Source of the DNA: Bathynomus jamesi
Taxonomy: Eukaryota; Arthropoda; Malacostraca; Isopoda; Cirolanidae
Assembly: GCA_023014485.1 (NCBI GenBank)
Contig: JAJOZX010012105.1
Coordinates: 12,501-76,500, forward strand
DNA length: 64,000 nt
Direction: 5' to 3'
A program made the translations under genes and the position numbers. The notes beneath the pieces are model-generated. The model saw only the letters and a program-made list of their open reading frames with translations, was not told the origin of the DNA and made no database searches. Each line of letters starts with the position of its first letter. Position 1 is the stretch's first letter. Positions 9,593 through 20,250 of the stretch are shown here, piece after piece.

Positions 9593-11501
9593 TTCTGCTA
9601 CGGTCCTGGAGCCTTACCCTATCAGGACAAGAAACTACGTAACCTTGTCGAGGTGTAACAGCTTAAACCGACTGGAATGTCTGCCTGGAAATCTGGAAGG
9701 AGATTTCTGTAACTTGCGGGGAGCAATAGGCATCCGGAAGGTACTAATTAGTAGTTTCGAACAAGCCAGAAAGGCCTAGCAAGCCTCTGGTGGTTTTCTT
9801 TTGCTCACATACGACGCAGAGAGCCTCGGAACGGACGGACCACGGTTACGGCTTTGGCGCGAAAACGGACTTTCTTTTGGATTGCTCAATAAATGTCGGA
9901 ACACTTAGAGATGAATGCGAAGAAATAGTGGAGTTCATGGAATCGAAATCTATACATATTATGGGAATCGCAGAAACCAGATGCAGAGGTGAAGGAACCA
10001 AGGTACTGCACAATGATTATAAGTGCATATACAAGGGCAGAGAAGAGGATACCAGATCGGGTGTGGCAATTATACTGTCCCCCCGATTTTCTGAACATGT
10101 TGTTGGAGTGATAATGAAGTGAGAGATTGATGGGAGTGACCCTGAGCCTAAACGGAGAGAGACTATCGGTAATCCAGGCATATGCACCGCAGAGTGGAAG
10201 ATCACAGGAGGAAAAGGAAACTTTTTATGAGGATCTTCAGGGAATGATAGATGGGCTGCCTTATGGACCAAGAATTTTGATGGGAGACCTAAATGGCCAT
10301 GTAGGTGGAGATCGAAACGGAAATGAAGACGTGATCGGGGCATTTGGTGTGGGGGAGAGAAATTTTGAAGGGGAAATGCTGGTAAATTTTTGTGCAAGAA
10401 ATGTTCTTAGTATAATGAACACATTTTTTAAGCACCAGGAATCACATCTCTATACGTCGTATGGATGGAATAGTAGAACCGGAAATTATGATAAGAAGTC
10501 TCAGATAGACTTTATTGTGGTGGATAAAAAGTCTGTGGTGAAAGATGTAAGAGTAGTACCATCTGTGTCTTTTGACTCGGATCATAGATTTGTTAAAGCC
10601 AAAATTTTGCTTCCAGTACCACAAAATATAAAAAAGCCTAGAAGGAGAAGAGTGTGCACGGAGAATATACCAGAAACACTGGAAGAGATTAGAACTAGAA
10701 CTGAGGAGGCTTTCGGACAAAGGGTAGCTACGGAAATAGTGGAGGTGGTTTGGGTTGAGTTTAGGAGAACGATGGAAGGAATACAGCGAGAGGTGATTGA
10801 AGAAAGGGTAGTTGGTGGGTCAAAAAGGAAAAAGACGGCATGGTGGACCCAGGAGGTAAAGGAGGCAATGACAAATAAGATGCGTGCTTTTAGGAGATGG
10901 CTTAAGGATAGAAATGAGCAAACAAGGCAAGAATATGTCCAAATGAGAAACCACACCAACGAGGTTAAAAGCAGAGCGAAACGCTCTGTGTGGGAGAAAA
11001 TAGGTAGAGACTTAGAAGAGGATTTTCAAGGCTCGAAGAAGTCACTGTATAGCATGACTAAGAAGTATAAAAATGGAGAAAGCAAAACAACAGTGGCGAT
11101 TAAAAATGCACATGGTGAAGTCCTCACTGATAAAAGCGAGGTGGCCGCATGCTGGAACGAATACTTTAGACAGCTTTTGAATAACGAGAACCAATATGAT
11201 GAGGTGAGACGGGAGGAACGGGTAAATCATGAGGAGCATGAGGGGGACAGAGAGATCACTAGAGAGGAGGTTATTCAAGCACTAAAGAGTTCGAAGAACA
11301 ATAAAGCTCCCGGGCCGGATGCAATTGTCACAGAAACACTGAGAGCAGCTGGTGATCCTGCTGTGGACTGGCTGCTAAGCATTTTCCGGGTGTGATCGCA
11401 GGGAATTGTACCGGCAGAATGGGTCAGAACAATTATGTCTTATATATAAAAAGAAGGGAAGTGAGCAGGAATGTCAAAACTACCGTGGCATTAATGTTGT
11501 A

Positions 11502-12765
11502 AAATTGTCGGGAATAATCTTTAGGAGAATATTCTCGAGAACTTTCTTGAGAATATTCTCCGAACCGAGAATTCTCGAGAATTTTCTTTTTTAGAACATC
11601 TGCGGGTTTTTTCAACTATTCCGATACAACTTAACTTCAGTTCCTGTCAAAATGGAGAAATTCTAAGTCAGAAGTGAATGACAGGATGAGAAGAAATAAA
11701 TAAATTAACTAATGCAAAAAATTTATTGAATCATTGTATAAAGACTGTATTTCAATTCAAAGTACAGTATTTACCAGGGATGGCAGTGATTAAATCAAAA
11801 TGATTTAATCACCTGATTAAATCAATTGATTTTTTATGAAAAAATAAACTTTTTTTATTTTTTAAATTTTTCAAAATTATATAAAAATTAATAAAAAAAA
11901 AACTACCAGAAAAGTACAATTTATATGGGGAATCACAATGCAGACATTTAACATTATCAATAAGAACACAATGATTAATAAAAATTTCAATGGTGTTATC
12001 ATCATCATTTGTCATTATATAAATTACATCTTCAAAATAACGTTCACAGCCTATACACGCCGTAGCTTAATATCACAAAAGCACGAAATGAACTAAAACA
12101 ACTTAAAAATACAGCCACGTATTCAAGCGCCATCTACCGATAACGATTTACAATGTTTTAGACACCAATTTCTTATGACGTCACATGCAAAATTATTAAA
12201 ATTGAACCAAAATCATTGAAAATAAAATTGTGCATAACTTTGTTAATACAAAATTTCCCATCATGAAATTTTGTATGGTGTTATAACTAAATATTATGTA
12301 AATGTTAGTGACAGTGAATTTCTCGAGAGTGCGTGCACATAATAAAATGCATATTATCCAAAATGGAAAAAAAAGAAATACTTCAAAAAGAACTACCTAC
12401 CATAAAAAACTCGCAAGACAATTATCACAATCACAATTCACAAGGAAATCACACGTAGATACTTGCTCTTGCTATACACAACCGCAACTAACCAAGAACA
12501 CAATTTGCTATCCTTTATATACTATTTTCTCCCAATTCCGGAGTATTCTAGAATGTTCTGGAGTCGTCTAGAATATTCTCACACATTCTAGAAAGTTCCA
12601 TAAGGTTCTGAAATACTCTAGAATTCTCTAAAAAGTTGCAAAACAATCTAAAAATGTTTTAAAACTAAGAAAAAGAAAATTCTCGAATATTCTCAGCAAA
12701 TAATATTTTGGAGAATATTCTCGGAATATTCTCGGAGAACGAGAATATTCTCGCCTCACATCACC
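11502..12765 (-). mobile_element. Non-coding insertion rich in heat-shock elements
   Basis: It interrupts the reverse transcriptase between NYRGI and the CHVEKIYERI block. Imperfect flanks ATGTTGTA and ACGTTGCA (6 of 8 identical) may be an aged 8-bp duplication. Both ends are packed with GAGAATATTCTCG palindromes. The right end, inverted, starts GGTGATGTGAGGCGAG. A second small repeat (GATTAAATCAAAATGATTTA, about 11790-11830) sits inside. No protein is encoded. The minus strand contains an hsp70-like promoter at 12514-12598. Confidence 0.6.
12514..12598 (-). promoter_or_regulatory. hsp70-like promoter: HSE array plus TATA
   Basis: On the minus strand three heat-shock elements lie upstream of TATATAAA (12514-12521). 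Written on the plus strand they are TTCtaGAAtgTTCtgGAG (12546-12563), GAAtaTTC (12571-12578) and TTCtaGAAagTTC (12586-12598). Alternating GAA/TTC pentamers are the binding sites for trimeric HSF. The array-TATA spacing of about 25 bp matches hsp genes. No ORF follows on the minus strand, so this may be a captured host promoter or the remnant of a deleted element. Confidence 0.6.
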
Positions 12766-13796
12766 ACGTTGCATATCTTTGATGTGTCATGTGGAGAAAA
12801 TATATGAAAGGATTTTGGAACATAGAATACAAAACATACTGGAACCTGGGTTACTGGAGTATCAATGTGGCTTTCGTGCAGGCCGGAGTACTATAGATCA
12901 AATTTCAGCCATAAGACAATATCTTGAGAAGAGCCGAGAATTCAATTTGGACCGCTTCATATGTTTTTTGGATCTGGAGAAGGCATTTGATAGTGTGCCC
13001 AGGGAGAAGCTGTGGGTGGTTTTGAGTGAGAGTGCCACCCAAGCTTCTGAAGCAGTAATGAGCACCTATAGGGTCTCCCAGAGCACGGTGGTGGGATCGG
13101 AGGAGTGGTTTGATGTAAATACAGGAGTTAAACAAGGGAGTGTTCTCTCAACCATTTTATTTATTGCCTACATCAACAGGGTTATGGAACACATAACTGA
13201 GGAAATTGAAGAGAAATAGAAATTTTTGGATATGCTGATGATGTGGCTGTTGGGACTAACACAGCACAATCCTGGAGAGAATTATACAGAGGTGGGATGA
13301 GAGATTAAGGGAGTATGGACTGAAACTGAATTATGATAAAATGAATATGGTGGTAACGAGGGGAGCGAACGAGAATGGAATCTTTGTAGGGAAGGGAAAT
13401 GAAAAAGACGGACACATTTAAATACCTTGCTGATGTGATAGCAAATGATGCGGGTATGGATGCAGAGGTGAATGAAAGAATTGCTAAATATAGCAGAAAT
13501 GTTTCCTTCCTGTACCCTCTATTGAAAGATCAAAACATCCGTAAAAAGGTAAAGACGCATATATACTCAACAATATTGAAACCAATCTTACTATACGGCA
13601 GCGAGACTTGGGCCCTAACCACAAGGACGAGGGGAAAACTGCAAGCGGCTGAAATGAGGGTCCTGAGATTGATAGGAGTAAGTAGATTGGATAAAATAAG
13701 GAACACTGAAATAAGAAGGCGATTGGGTGTAACTTCGGTTAATGAGAATATTGAGAGGAACCAACTGAGATGGTACGGGTATGTCCAACGAATGCC

Positions 13797-13944
13797 GATG
13801 GAAAGGACAGCAAGAAGAATACTGGAATGGGCCCCTCAAAACAGAAGACCAGTTGGAAGACCCAAGATCCGATGGAAAGGACAGCAAGAAGAATACTGGA
13901 ATGGGCCCCTCAAAACAGAAGACCAGTTGGAAGACCCAAGATCC
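13797..13944 (+). repeat. 74-bp tandem duplication in LINE
   Basis: The segment starting GATGGAAAGGACAGCAAGAA is repeated immediately at 13871. Because 74 is not a multiple of three, the second copy is read out of frame. The copies are essentially identical, so the duplication is recent. Confidence 0.9.
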
Positions 13945-14105
13945 GATGGATGGATAACATCAAGAGTGCTGTCGAGAAGTGTGGAATCGGTCTCCAACGG
14001 GCGAACTTGATGTGTGGAGATCGTGAGGCATAGAGGAGTCTCGTCCGAGGGCTCCCAACTGACAGACCGCTTTAGGTCTACCAGGCGCCTGGTAAGAAAA
14101 GGTAA

Positions 14106-14250
14106 GATATATATATATATATATATATATTATACAAGCATTATAACTTTATATTAGTTTTCGATAACCGACTTTGTAATTTGACCTTCACTGGGTAGGC
14201 GGCGCATGCCCCGCTTACCCTGACTGCACGCCACTATTTTATATATATAT

Positions 14251-14293
<43 letters not shown>
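14106..14293. repeat. (TA)n tracts with a short hAT end
   Basis: TA repeats (14106-14131 and 14240-14292) flank a short segment whose inverted end TAGTGGCGTGCAGTCAGGGT resembles an hAT terminus. A similar end occurs at about 22972-22990. Confidence 0.5.
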
Positions 14294-15191
14294 CAGGGCG
14301 TCCCAAAAAAATGTATACACACTTTAACAGCTATCTCAATTGATGTTTCTTTCTTTCCAAGTTAAACCCATTAGAATTAATAATGGCAGTCAGACTAAGC
14401 TTTGAACAAAGGAAATTCATTCTAAAAATGCTACTGGAAGTGTGAAAACGCAGTTGAAGTGCAAAGACAGTTTAGGAGGGAGTTTCAAACAGATCCACCA
14501 ACGCGACTTACCATCACTCGAATTAGAGATAAGTTTGAAGCCGATGGAACTGTTCAGAATGTCCACAAGAAGCGTTCCGGAAGACCACGGACATCGACAA
14601 GCCCACAAAGCAAGAAAGAGTACTGGAAACGTATCACCAAAGTCCAAGAAAATCTGTGCGGCAAGCGAGTCGTGAGGTAGGAATTTCAGAATCGTCTGTC
14701 CAACGCATTTTGAAGCGCTGTCAATGGAAAAGTTACATTCCAAGATTAGTCCATGCTATTAATGAAGATGATCCGGACCGAAGAGTGGAGTATTGCGAGT
14801 GGTACTTGGCACGATGTGGATGTGGATTGGACGAAGGGGTTTCGTAGAATACCCTCCGCGTTCACCAGACCTCACACCACTAGACTTTTTTATGGGGATA
14901 CTTAAAAGACAAAGTCTACGCTATAAAACCTGCAACAGTCGCTGAATTGAGAGCAGCCATTGAACGAGAATGCACACAAATACCAAACGAAATGTTTCGT
15001 GATGTTTGCGATTCCATTGCTTCGCGTTATCAGCAGTGCCTGGACCAGAACGGACGTCAGTTTGAAAACAGGCGTTGACAAAACAATTAAATAATGTCTG
15101 TAGATTCTACTACATTTTGAAAATGAAATGTATTTTAATAAACACTGCCTTTATAAGTATTTAAAGTGTGTATACATTTTTTTGGGACGCC

Positions 15192-15194
<3 letters not shown>
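14294..15194 (+). mobile_element. Mariner deletion derivative, copy A
   Basis: TIRs of about 34 bp begin CAGGGCGTCCCAAAAAAATG at both ends, with TA flanks. The 901-bp element keeps the transposase N-terminus (to EYCEWYLA) and C-terminus (from WIGRRGF) but has lost the middle, including the first two catalytic residues. It is nearly identical to 55514-56421, including the deletion junction, so it belongs to a non-autonomous subfamily. Confidence 0.9.
14384..15078 (+). pseudogene. Internally deleted mariner transposase (copy A)
   Basis: The N-terminus starts MAVRLSFEQRKFIL but a one-base insertion near 14427 shifts frame at once. Helix-turn-helix segments ([33 protein letters not shown]) are readable. 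The fusion near 14805 joins EWY to a segment encoding [12 protein letters not shown]. The C-terminal PPRSPDLTPLDFF and DQNGRQFENRR remain. Without the DE and QQDGAP blocks it cannot catalyse transposition; it would need a helper enzyme acting on its TIRs. Confidence 0.85.

Positions 15195-15251
<57 letters not shown>
15195..15251. repeat. (TA)n microsatellite
   Basis: Pure TA repeat directly abutting the mariner TIR. Confidence 0.95.
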
Positions 15252-15253
<2 letters not shown>

Positions 15254-15503
15254 TAGTATATAATCATTATTAACTTGCACTGTCGAAATGTTTCTGAACA
15301 TGCATTTACAAAAAGAAAAAGCGAGAAAAACACTTATTTTTTCAGCTCACACTGTACCCCTGACAAATCTAATATCCGCGGTTATCCTTATAACTACATG
15401 GGATGCAAATCAACTTTTCCCATACAGGGTGGTCCAAAAGTTCCTATCTACTTGGCTGAAATAATTGTATTCCTATTTTATTTTCTACAGGCCACAGATG
15501 ATT

Positions 15504-16544
15504 ATGGATGTACAAGAACGTGTGATGGCAGTAACACTAAGTATCCAAGGGAAGAAGTGCAAAGAAATTCGAGAAAAATTCTAAAGAAGATTTCACAAAC
15601 CAGGACCTACAGACAAAGCAATTCGCGAGCTCGTCAATAAATTTAAAACACTATCTGTTCGTGATGAGGCAAGATCTGGACGTGCAGGTACCTCTCAAGA
15701 AAATGTTGAATTGGTAAGAGATACCTTTCAAACAAATCCTAGAATGTCAATTCGCACAGTATGACGCAGACTGAGCATACCAAAAACGACTGTTCTAAGG
15801 ATTTTAAAATCAACATTAAAAAAGAAAAGATACCATATTCAAGTGTTACACCAGTTACACGAAGAGGATTATCCAAGACGAGCCGCCAAGTGCACAGAAT
15901 TGATTGAAAAAATTCATACCGAAAACTTATTAAACCACATTCTCTTCAGCGATGACGCGACATTCCACACATGCGGAAAGGTTAATCGACATAATTGCCA
16001 TATCTGGGCTAGTGAAAAACCAACCAACCGAGTTCTACGAACAGGAGATATATTCTCCTGAAGTTAATGTCTGGTTGGGCATGACAAGATCAAAGATTTA
16101 CGAACCTTTTTTCTTTGCAGAAGCTCCGGTAACAGGGCCAATTTCTGTTGACATGCTTCAGCAGTTCCTTAAACCCCAGCTTCGTTCAGATGGCATTCTC
16201 GACACTGTTGCCTTTCAACAAGATGGAGCTCCATGTCACAATGCAAACATCGTTCGGGCGTACGTTGACGAGCTCTTACCAAATTGCTGGATTGGACGTG
16301 GTGGAAACAGGCCCTGGGTAGCACGATCTCCGGATTTAACACCATTAGACTTCTTTGCGTGGGTCTTTATAAACTATGAGGTCTATAAAACAAGAGTTAC
16401 AGATTTGCAGCATCTGCGAACGCGCAGTGTCACGACAGTCGTTAAATAACCCAAGAGATGCTTGAGAATGTGTTCCGCAATGCAGTGGACAGATTTGAGA
16501 TTTGTAGAGATATTGATCGTGCTCACGTCGAATCTTCGACCTGA
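15504..16544 (+). pseudogene. DD41D mariner transposase, broken
   Basis: It starts at ATG 15504 (MDVQERVMAVTLSIQGKK). The helix-turn-helix domain is followed by a stop after REKF (about 15580) and another after SIRTV (about 15763). The catalytic part is well kept: FSDDATFHTCG, FQQDGAPCH and RSPDLTPLDFFAW, with 41 residues between the second and third Asp. A frameshift falls near 16040, and another near 16440 precedes the C-terminal HVESST. Same family as the minus-strand gene at 24494-26000. Inactive because of the stops. Confidence 0.9.
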
Positions 16545-16598
16545 GCTTGATAAATAAATATACATCTAATTATGGTGTTACATTTTTATCCTAAAATA

Positions 16599-17948
16599 CT
16601 CAAGGCACTCAATATATTTTGCCCCACACTTTTTTTCTTAGCTAAATAATAGGCCATGGGGCTGAAATGTCTTTTGGGCCGTAAGTTTGAACTTTCTGCG
16701 CTTCACATAACCACATTTTTCCAGTTTGAACCTCCCCTCCTCGTATAAAATCGCTTTTAAACGCTCTTGTATAAAACCGATGATTAACGCAGTTTCGAAA
16801 ATGGCGTCTGACAGTGATGTGCGTCGTAAACAGAGCTGTTATCGAGTTCTTAACAGCAAAGAAGAAAACAGGTGGAAATATTCACAAACGTCTACAAAAC
16901 GCTTACGGAGATGATGTTGATCGAAGCACAGTTGGATACTGGTCTAAACGTGAGATCATCGGAGAAAGGGAGAGCCAGCCTCGATGATGAGCCACGCAGC
17001 GGTCGCCCGGCATTGGCTGTGACATCTCACACTGTGCAACGTGCTAACAGCATCATTCGATCAAATCGGCGCGTCACATACACATACAAGGAGCTATCAC
17101 TGGAGCTAGGAATTAGTGAAGGAAGTGTGAATACGATAATTCAGCAACTGGGATGTATACTCAAAAGTGTGTTCACGGTTTGTTCCTCGCGAACTGACTG
17201 AAGATCACAAAGCCCAAAGAAAAGAAATTGCTTCCGAGTCGTTGGTTCGATACGAAACAGAAGGGGATGACTTCCTTTCACGAATTGTGACTGGGGATGA
17301 GACTTGGGTACACCACTATGAACCTGAAATAAAACGCCAATCCATGGAGTGGCATCACGCAGACTCCCCACGCAAGAAAAAGTTCAAAATGGCCCCCTCT
17401 GCGGGAAAGGTTATGGCCACCATCTTCTTGGACATGAAAGGGACATTATGAAGAAAGGACAATCAACGCAGAGGCATATATTGCTACCCTACAGAGACTC
17501 CAGAGACGTATAAAGCGAGTTCGACCGGAGAGAAAACTGGAAGACGTTCTTCTTTTGCACGATAACGCAAGACCACACAACAGTTTGCAGACAAGAGAGG
17601 CCATCACAAAAATGCATTTAACTGTGTTACCCCACCCTCCATACCTTCAGACTTCCATTTGTTTGGGCCAATGAAGGATGCTATTCGTGGAAGAAAGTTT
17701 CAGTGTGACGATGAGGTTGTTGAAGAGGTTAAGAGGTGGCTCCAGCGGAACCCAGGGGACTTTTACCAGCAAGAATAAAGGCCCTTGTTTTGAGGTGAGG
17801 AAAGCCGTAGAAAAGGATGGACTATGTGGAAAAATAAAAAACGTGGAAAAAAGGTATGTAACTACTTGTGTACAAAATTTCTGGAACTTGCAAGGAAACT
17901 TGGGGGGGGGGGGAAAGAGGTGGGGCAGAATATATTGAGTGTCCCTCG
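16599..17948 (+). mobile_element. DD34D mariner nested in the DD41D mariner
   Basis: The inverted ends share CACTCAATATATT(C/T)TGCCCCAC and are flanked by TA (16597-16598, 17949-17950). At 1350 bp it is full length. It lies downstream of the outer transposase, so it postdates that element. A G10 run at 17906-17915 lies near the right TIR. Confidence 0.85.
16801..17837 (+). pseudogene. DD34D mariner transposase, frameshifted
   Basis: The ATG at 16801 opens MASDSDVRRKQ. Then, in shifting frames, come AYGDDVDRSTVGYWSKR, DEPRSGRP, a second helix-turn-helix (LGISEGSVNTII), TGDETWVHHYEPE (first Asp) and PRKKKFKMAPSAGKVMAT. HDNARPHN (second Asp) and PSDFHLFGPMKDAI (third Asp) follow. The SPDLA segment just before the third Asp is deleted. 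It ends DYVEK followed by TAA. This is the SETMAR-like mariner type common in arthropods. At least five frame breaks leave it non-functional. Confidence 0.85.
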
Positions 17949-18321
17949 TACTATTATTTCAGCAAAATAGCTAGGGACTTTTGGACCACCCTGTACATAT
18001 AACTCAGGTGTCTAATTTGGTTTTTTTTTTTTTCTCAAAATTTTATACAAATCAGTTGAGGAATTCTGAGGAATTCTTTTGAATCGTTAAACTGGTGTTT
18101 CAGACTTCAACCAGACCTTTATATTATTAATAATAACACAGCTCAACAAAAAAAATTTTTTGTTTCGTTGCCAAGGAAATTCGTACGAATTTAGGGTATT
18201 TTGGGGTTGCTGAATTCCAAAATGAAAGTAGTTTTTCCGATTTGGCTCTAGTTCTTGAGATAATGAATACCCTCAATTAATAGGAAACGTAACCATAACG
18301 CGTGCATATGGGAAACTACCG

Positions 18322-18430
18322 GAACATTCTAGATGGTGAGACACGCGAATATTCTTAGTTTTACTCCGCGATCATTCTAGAATATTCCCCCTCCGTATAT
18401 AAGTCATCGGCCACCCAACCAGTAGTCAGT
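18322..18430 (+). promoter_or_regulatory. Heat-shock-type promoter of HS element copy 1
   Basis: Heat-shock elements are GAAcaTTC (18322-18329), GAAtaTTC (18347-18354) and the perfect triplet TTCtaGAAtaTTC (18375-18387). A TATATAAG box (18396-18403) follows, and an initiator TCAGT puts +1 at 18428, 32 bp from the start of the TATA box. This is the layout of insect hsp70 promoters. The predicted leader runs to the ATG at 18578. A pyrimidine tract ending CAG (about 18571) just before it may be a splice acceptor. Confidence 0.7.
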
Positions 18431-18577
18431 TGACACTTGGCAGTGGAGCGGTACGTGTTGTCTGTTGTGTTTTTCGTGTTTCTCGTCCGTGTAATGTATT
18501 TGTATACATGTACTTAGTGTACATAAGTCAATATGAAATGAACTTATAATTTTATTGTTTTCTTTTTTCAGAGAAAT

Positions 18578-20250
18578 ATGAGTTCTTCACGAAGAGGCTG
18601 CTTAAACAATCCTAATGTACTCTGCTACATTTGCGGCGAATACACTCTGCAAAAACAAAGAAAAAACATCACAGACTTTGTAAAGCAAGCTTATCTTGCG
18701 TATTTTGGCGTGGCGCTTCGAGACCAAGACAAGTCATGGCTCCCCATAAGGTTTGCAAAACCTGTGTAGAATGCTTACGACAGTGGAAAAATCGAGAAAG
18801 GAAAAGTTTAAACTTCGGTGTGCCTATGGTGTGGCGAGAGCCGAAAAACCACCACGACGATTGTTATTTCTGTGTGGTTAATGTGAAAGGTTTCAATCGA
18901 TACAAGAAACTCAAGTGGGATTATCCCAATTTGGAATCAGCAAGGCGACCTGTGTCACACAGCGAAGACGTTCCCATACCAGTGTTTACCACACTGCCCG
19001 ACCTTCCGTTGTCAGAATTTGAAGAAATTCAGGACTTAGGTGGTAGTAGTGGAAGTGACTATGAAGGAAGCATTTCAACACCTCAGCAGTTCTCCCAAGA
19101 CGAACTCAATGATCTGATACGGGACCTCAGTCTGTCAAAGCAAGCATCTGAACTTTTAGCATCCAAACTAAAAGAAAAGAACTGTCTACAGCCAGAAGCT
19201 AAAATAACAGGTTATCGGACAAGAGAGGCGGGACTTCTTCCTTACTTCAGCCAAGATGAAGAACTTGTATACTGCAATAACATCCCTGGACTTGTTCTTC
19301 AAATGGGACTGGAATATCGACCAGGAAATTGGCGGCTTTTTATAGACAGCTCCAGTAGAAGCTTGAAATGTGTTATTGCACAATGGTAACCGATATGCAT
19401 CTCTTCCAATTGCTCACTCAACAAAACTTAAAGAAGAATATGAAAATATCAAAATGGTCCTGCAGAAACTCTGCTATCATGAGCACCAGATGCCTATTTG
19501 TGTTGATCTAAAGATGGTAAACTTCTTGCTTGGGCAGCAAAGTGGATATACGAAGTACCCTTGTTTCATCTGTTTATGGGATAGTAGGGCAAGGCAAGAT
19601 CATTGGAAAAAAGTGACATGGCCTTCAAGAGAAAACATGACTGTAGGTGCAGCGAACATCATTAACGAGCCTTTGGTTGACAGGGAAAAAATCATCCTCC
19701 CACCACTTCATATCAAGCTGGGACTAATGAAACAATTTGTTAAGACCTTGGACAAAGATGGCGATTGCTTCAAATACATTTGTAGATCGTTCCCTGGACT
19801 AAGTATGGAAAAACTAAAAGCTGGAATCTTTGATGGCCCTCAAATCCGTACACTTATCAAGGATTCTAATTTCACAAAATTTATGAATGGTGTTGAAGCT
19901 TCTGCCTGGTGCAGTTATGTCTCAGTTGTCAAGAACTTCTTGGGTAACCACAAAGCAGACAATTATGAAGAACTGGTGCAAAACATGCTCACAAACTGAA
20001 AAGTTGGGTACTAATATGAGCATAAAGGTACACTTTCTCCATAGCCACTTACACAGATTTCCGGATAATCTTGGTGATTTTAGCGAGGAACAAGGGGAGA
20101 GGTTTCATCAAGATATCAAGGTGATGAGGAAAGGTATCAAGGCAGATGGGACAGACACATGATGGCAGACTATTGCTGGAACCTCCAACGTGATTGTCCT
20201 GATAACCCACATAAAAGAGAATCGTACAAACAGAGATTTACTATACATTA
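18578..20250 (+). pseudogene. Cys-rich putative transposase of HS element, copy 1
   Basis: The protein starts MSSSRRGCLNNPNVLCYICG. Visible features are a first CxxC (CYIC), DKSWAPHKVCKTC with CVEC (second Cys cluster), GVPMVWREPKNHHDDCYFC, a Ser/Asp-rich acidic linker, PYFSQDEELVYCNNI, NWRLFIDSSSRSLK, GYTKYPCFICLWDS, LPPLHIKLGLMKQF, LHSHL, SEEQGERFHQDI and YQGRWD...MMADYCW. Frameshifts fall near 18745, 19385, 19997 and 20120. The FIDSS, HIKLG and ERFHQDI blocks are also conserved in copy 2 and may hold acidic catalytic residues, but that is inference. AATAAA follows at about 20299. I do not recognise a named superfamily; proteins like it are common but uncharacterised in arthropods. Confidence 0.75.

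Larger units (their letters stand above)
9868..14010 (+). pseudogene. LINE endonuclease/reverse transcriptase, broken
   Basis: In order: the endonuclease N-terminus with the Glu motif GIAETRCRGEG (about 9967); a stop and frameshift near 10120; then 10127-11395 with GDLNGHVGG (the GDFN-like motif), SQIDFIVVD and SDHRFVKAK (catalytic His). An Arg/Lys-rich linker leads to the first reverse-transcriptase block KAPGPDAI (about 11310) and QNYRGINV (about 11480). After the insertion, 12779-13219 gives GFRAGRSTIDQI, FLDLEKAFDSVP and GVKQGSVLS, then YADDVAVGTN just past 13219 in a shifted frame. The C-terminus (13399-14010) has LLYGSETWAL and LRWYGYVQRMP. The protein would mediate target-primed reverse transcription. 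At least four frameshifts or stops make this copy inactive. Confidence 0.85.
9600..14108 (+). mobile_element. RTE-like LINE, interrupted
   Basis: An endonuclease plus reverse-transcriptase LINE with a short 5' leader and a 3' end at a GGTAAG-rich tail running into (TA)n. The coding sequence is split at about 11502-12765 by an unrelated insertion and carries a 74-bp tandem duplication near its 3' end. The endonuclease resembles the CFDP2-like RTE/BovB group, which is the basis for the assignment. Confidence 0.8.
15425..17993 (+). mobile_element. DD41D mariner carrying a nested mariner
   Basis: TIRs of about 45 bp begin CAGGGTGGTCCAAAAGT at both ends, with TA flanks. Without the inner mariner (16599-17948 plus its TA) the element would be about 1.22 kb, a normal length. 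The inner element lies in the 3' untranslated part. Confidence 0.9.

Noticed and set aside
14417..14743. 108-codon minus-strand frame (repeated at 55645-55965)
   Set aside because: It is the antisense shadow of the mariner N-terminus, and appears in both copies only because they are near identical.
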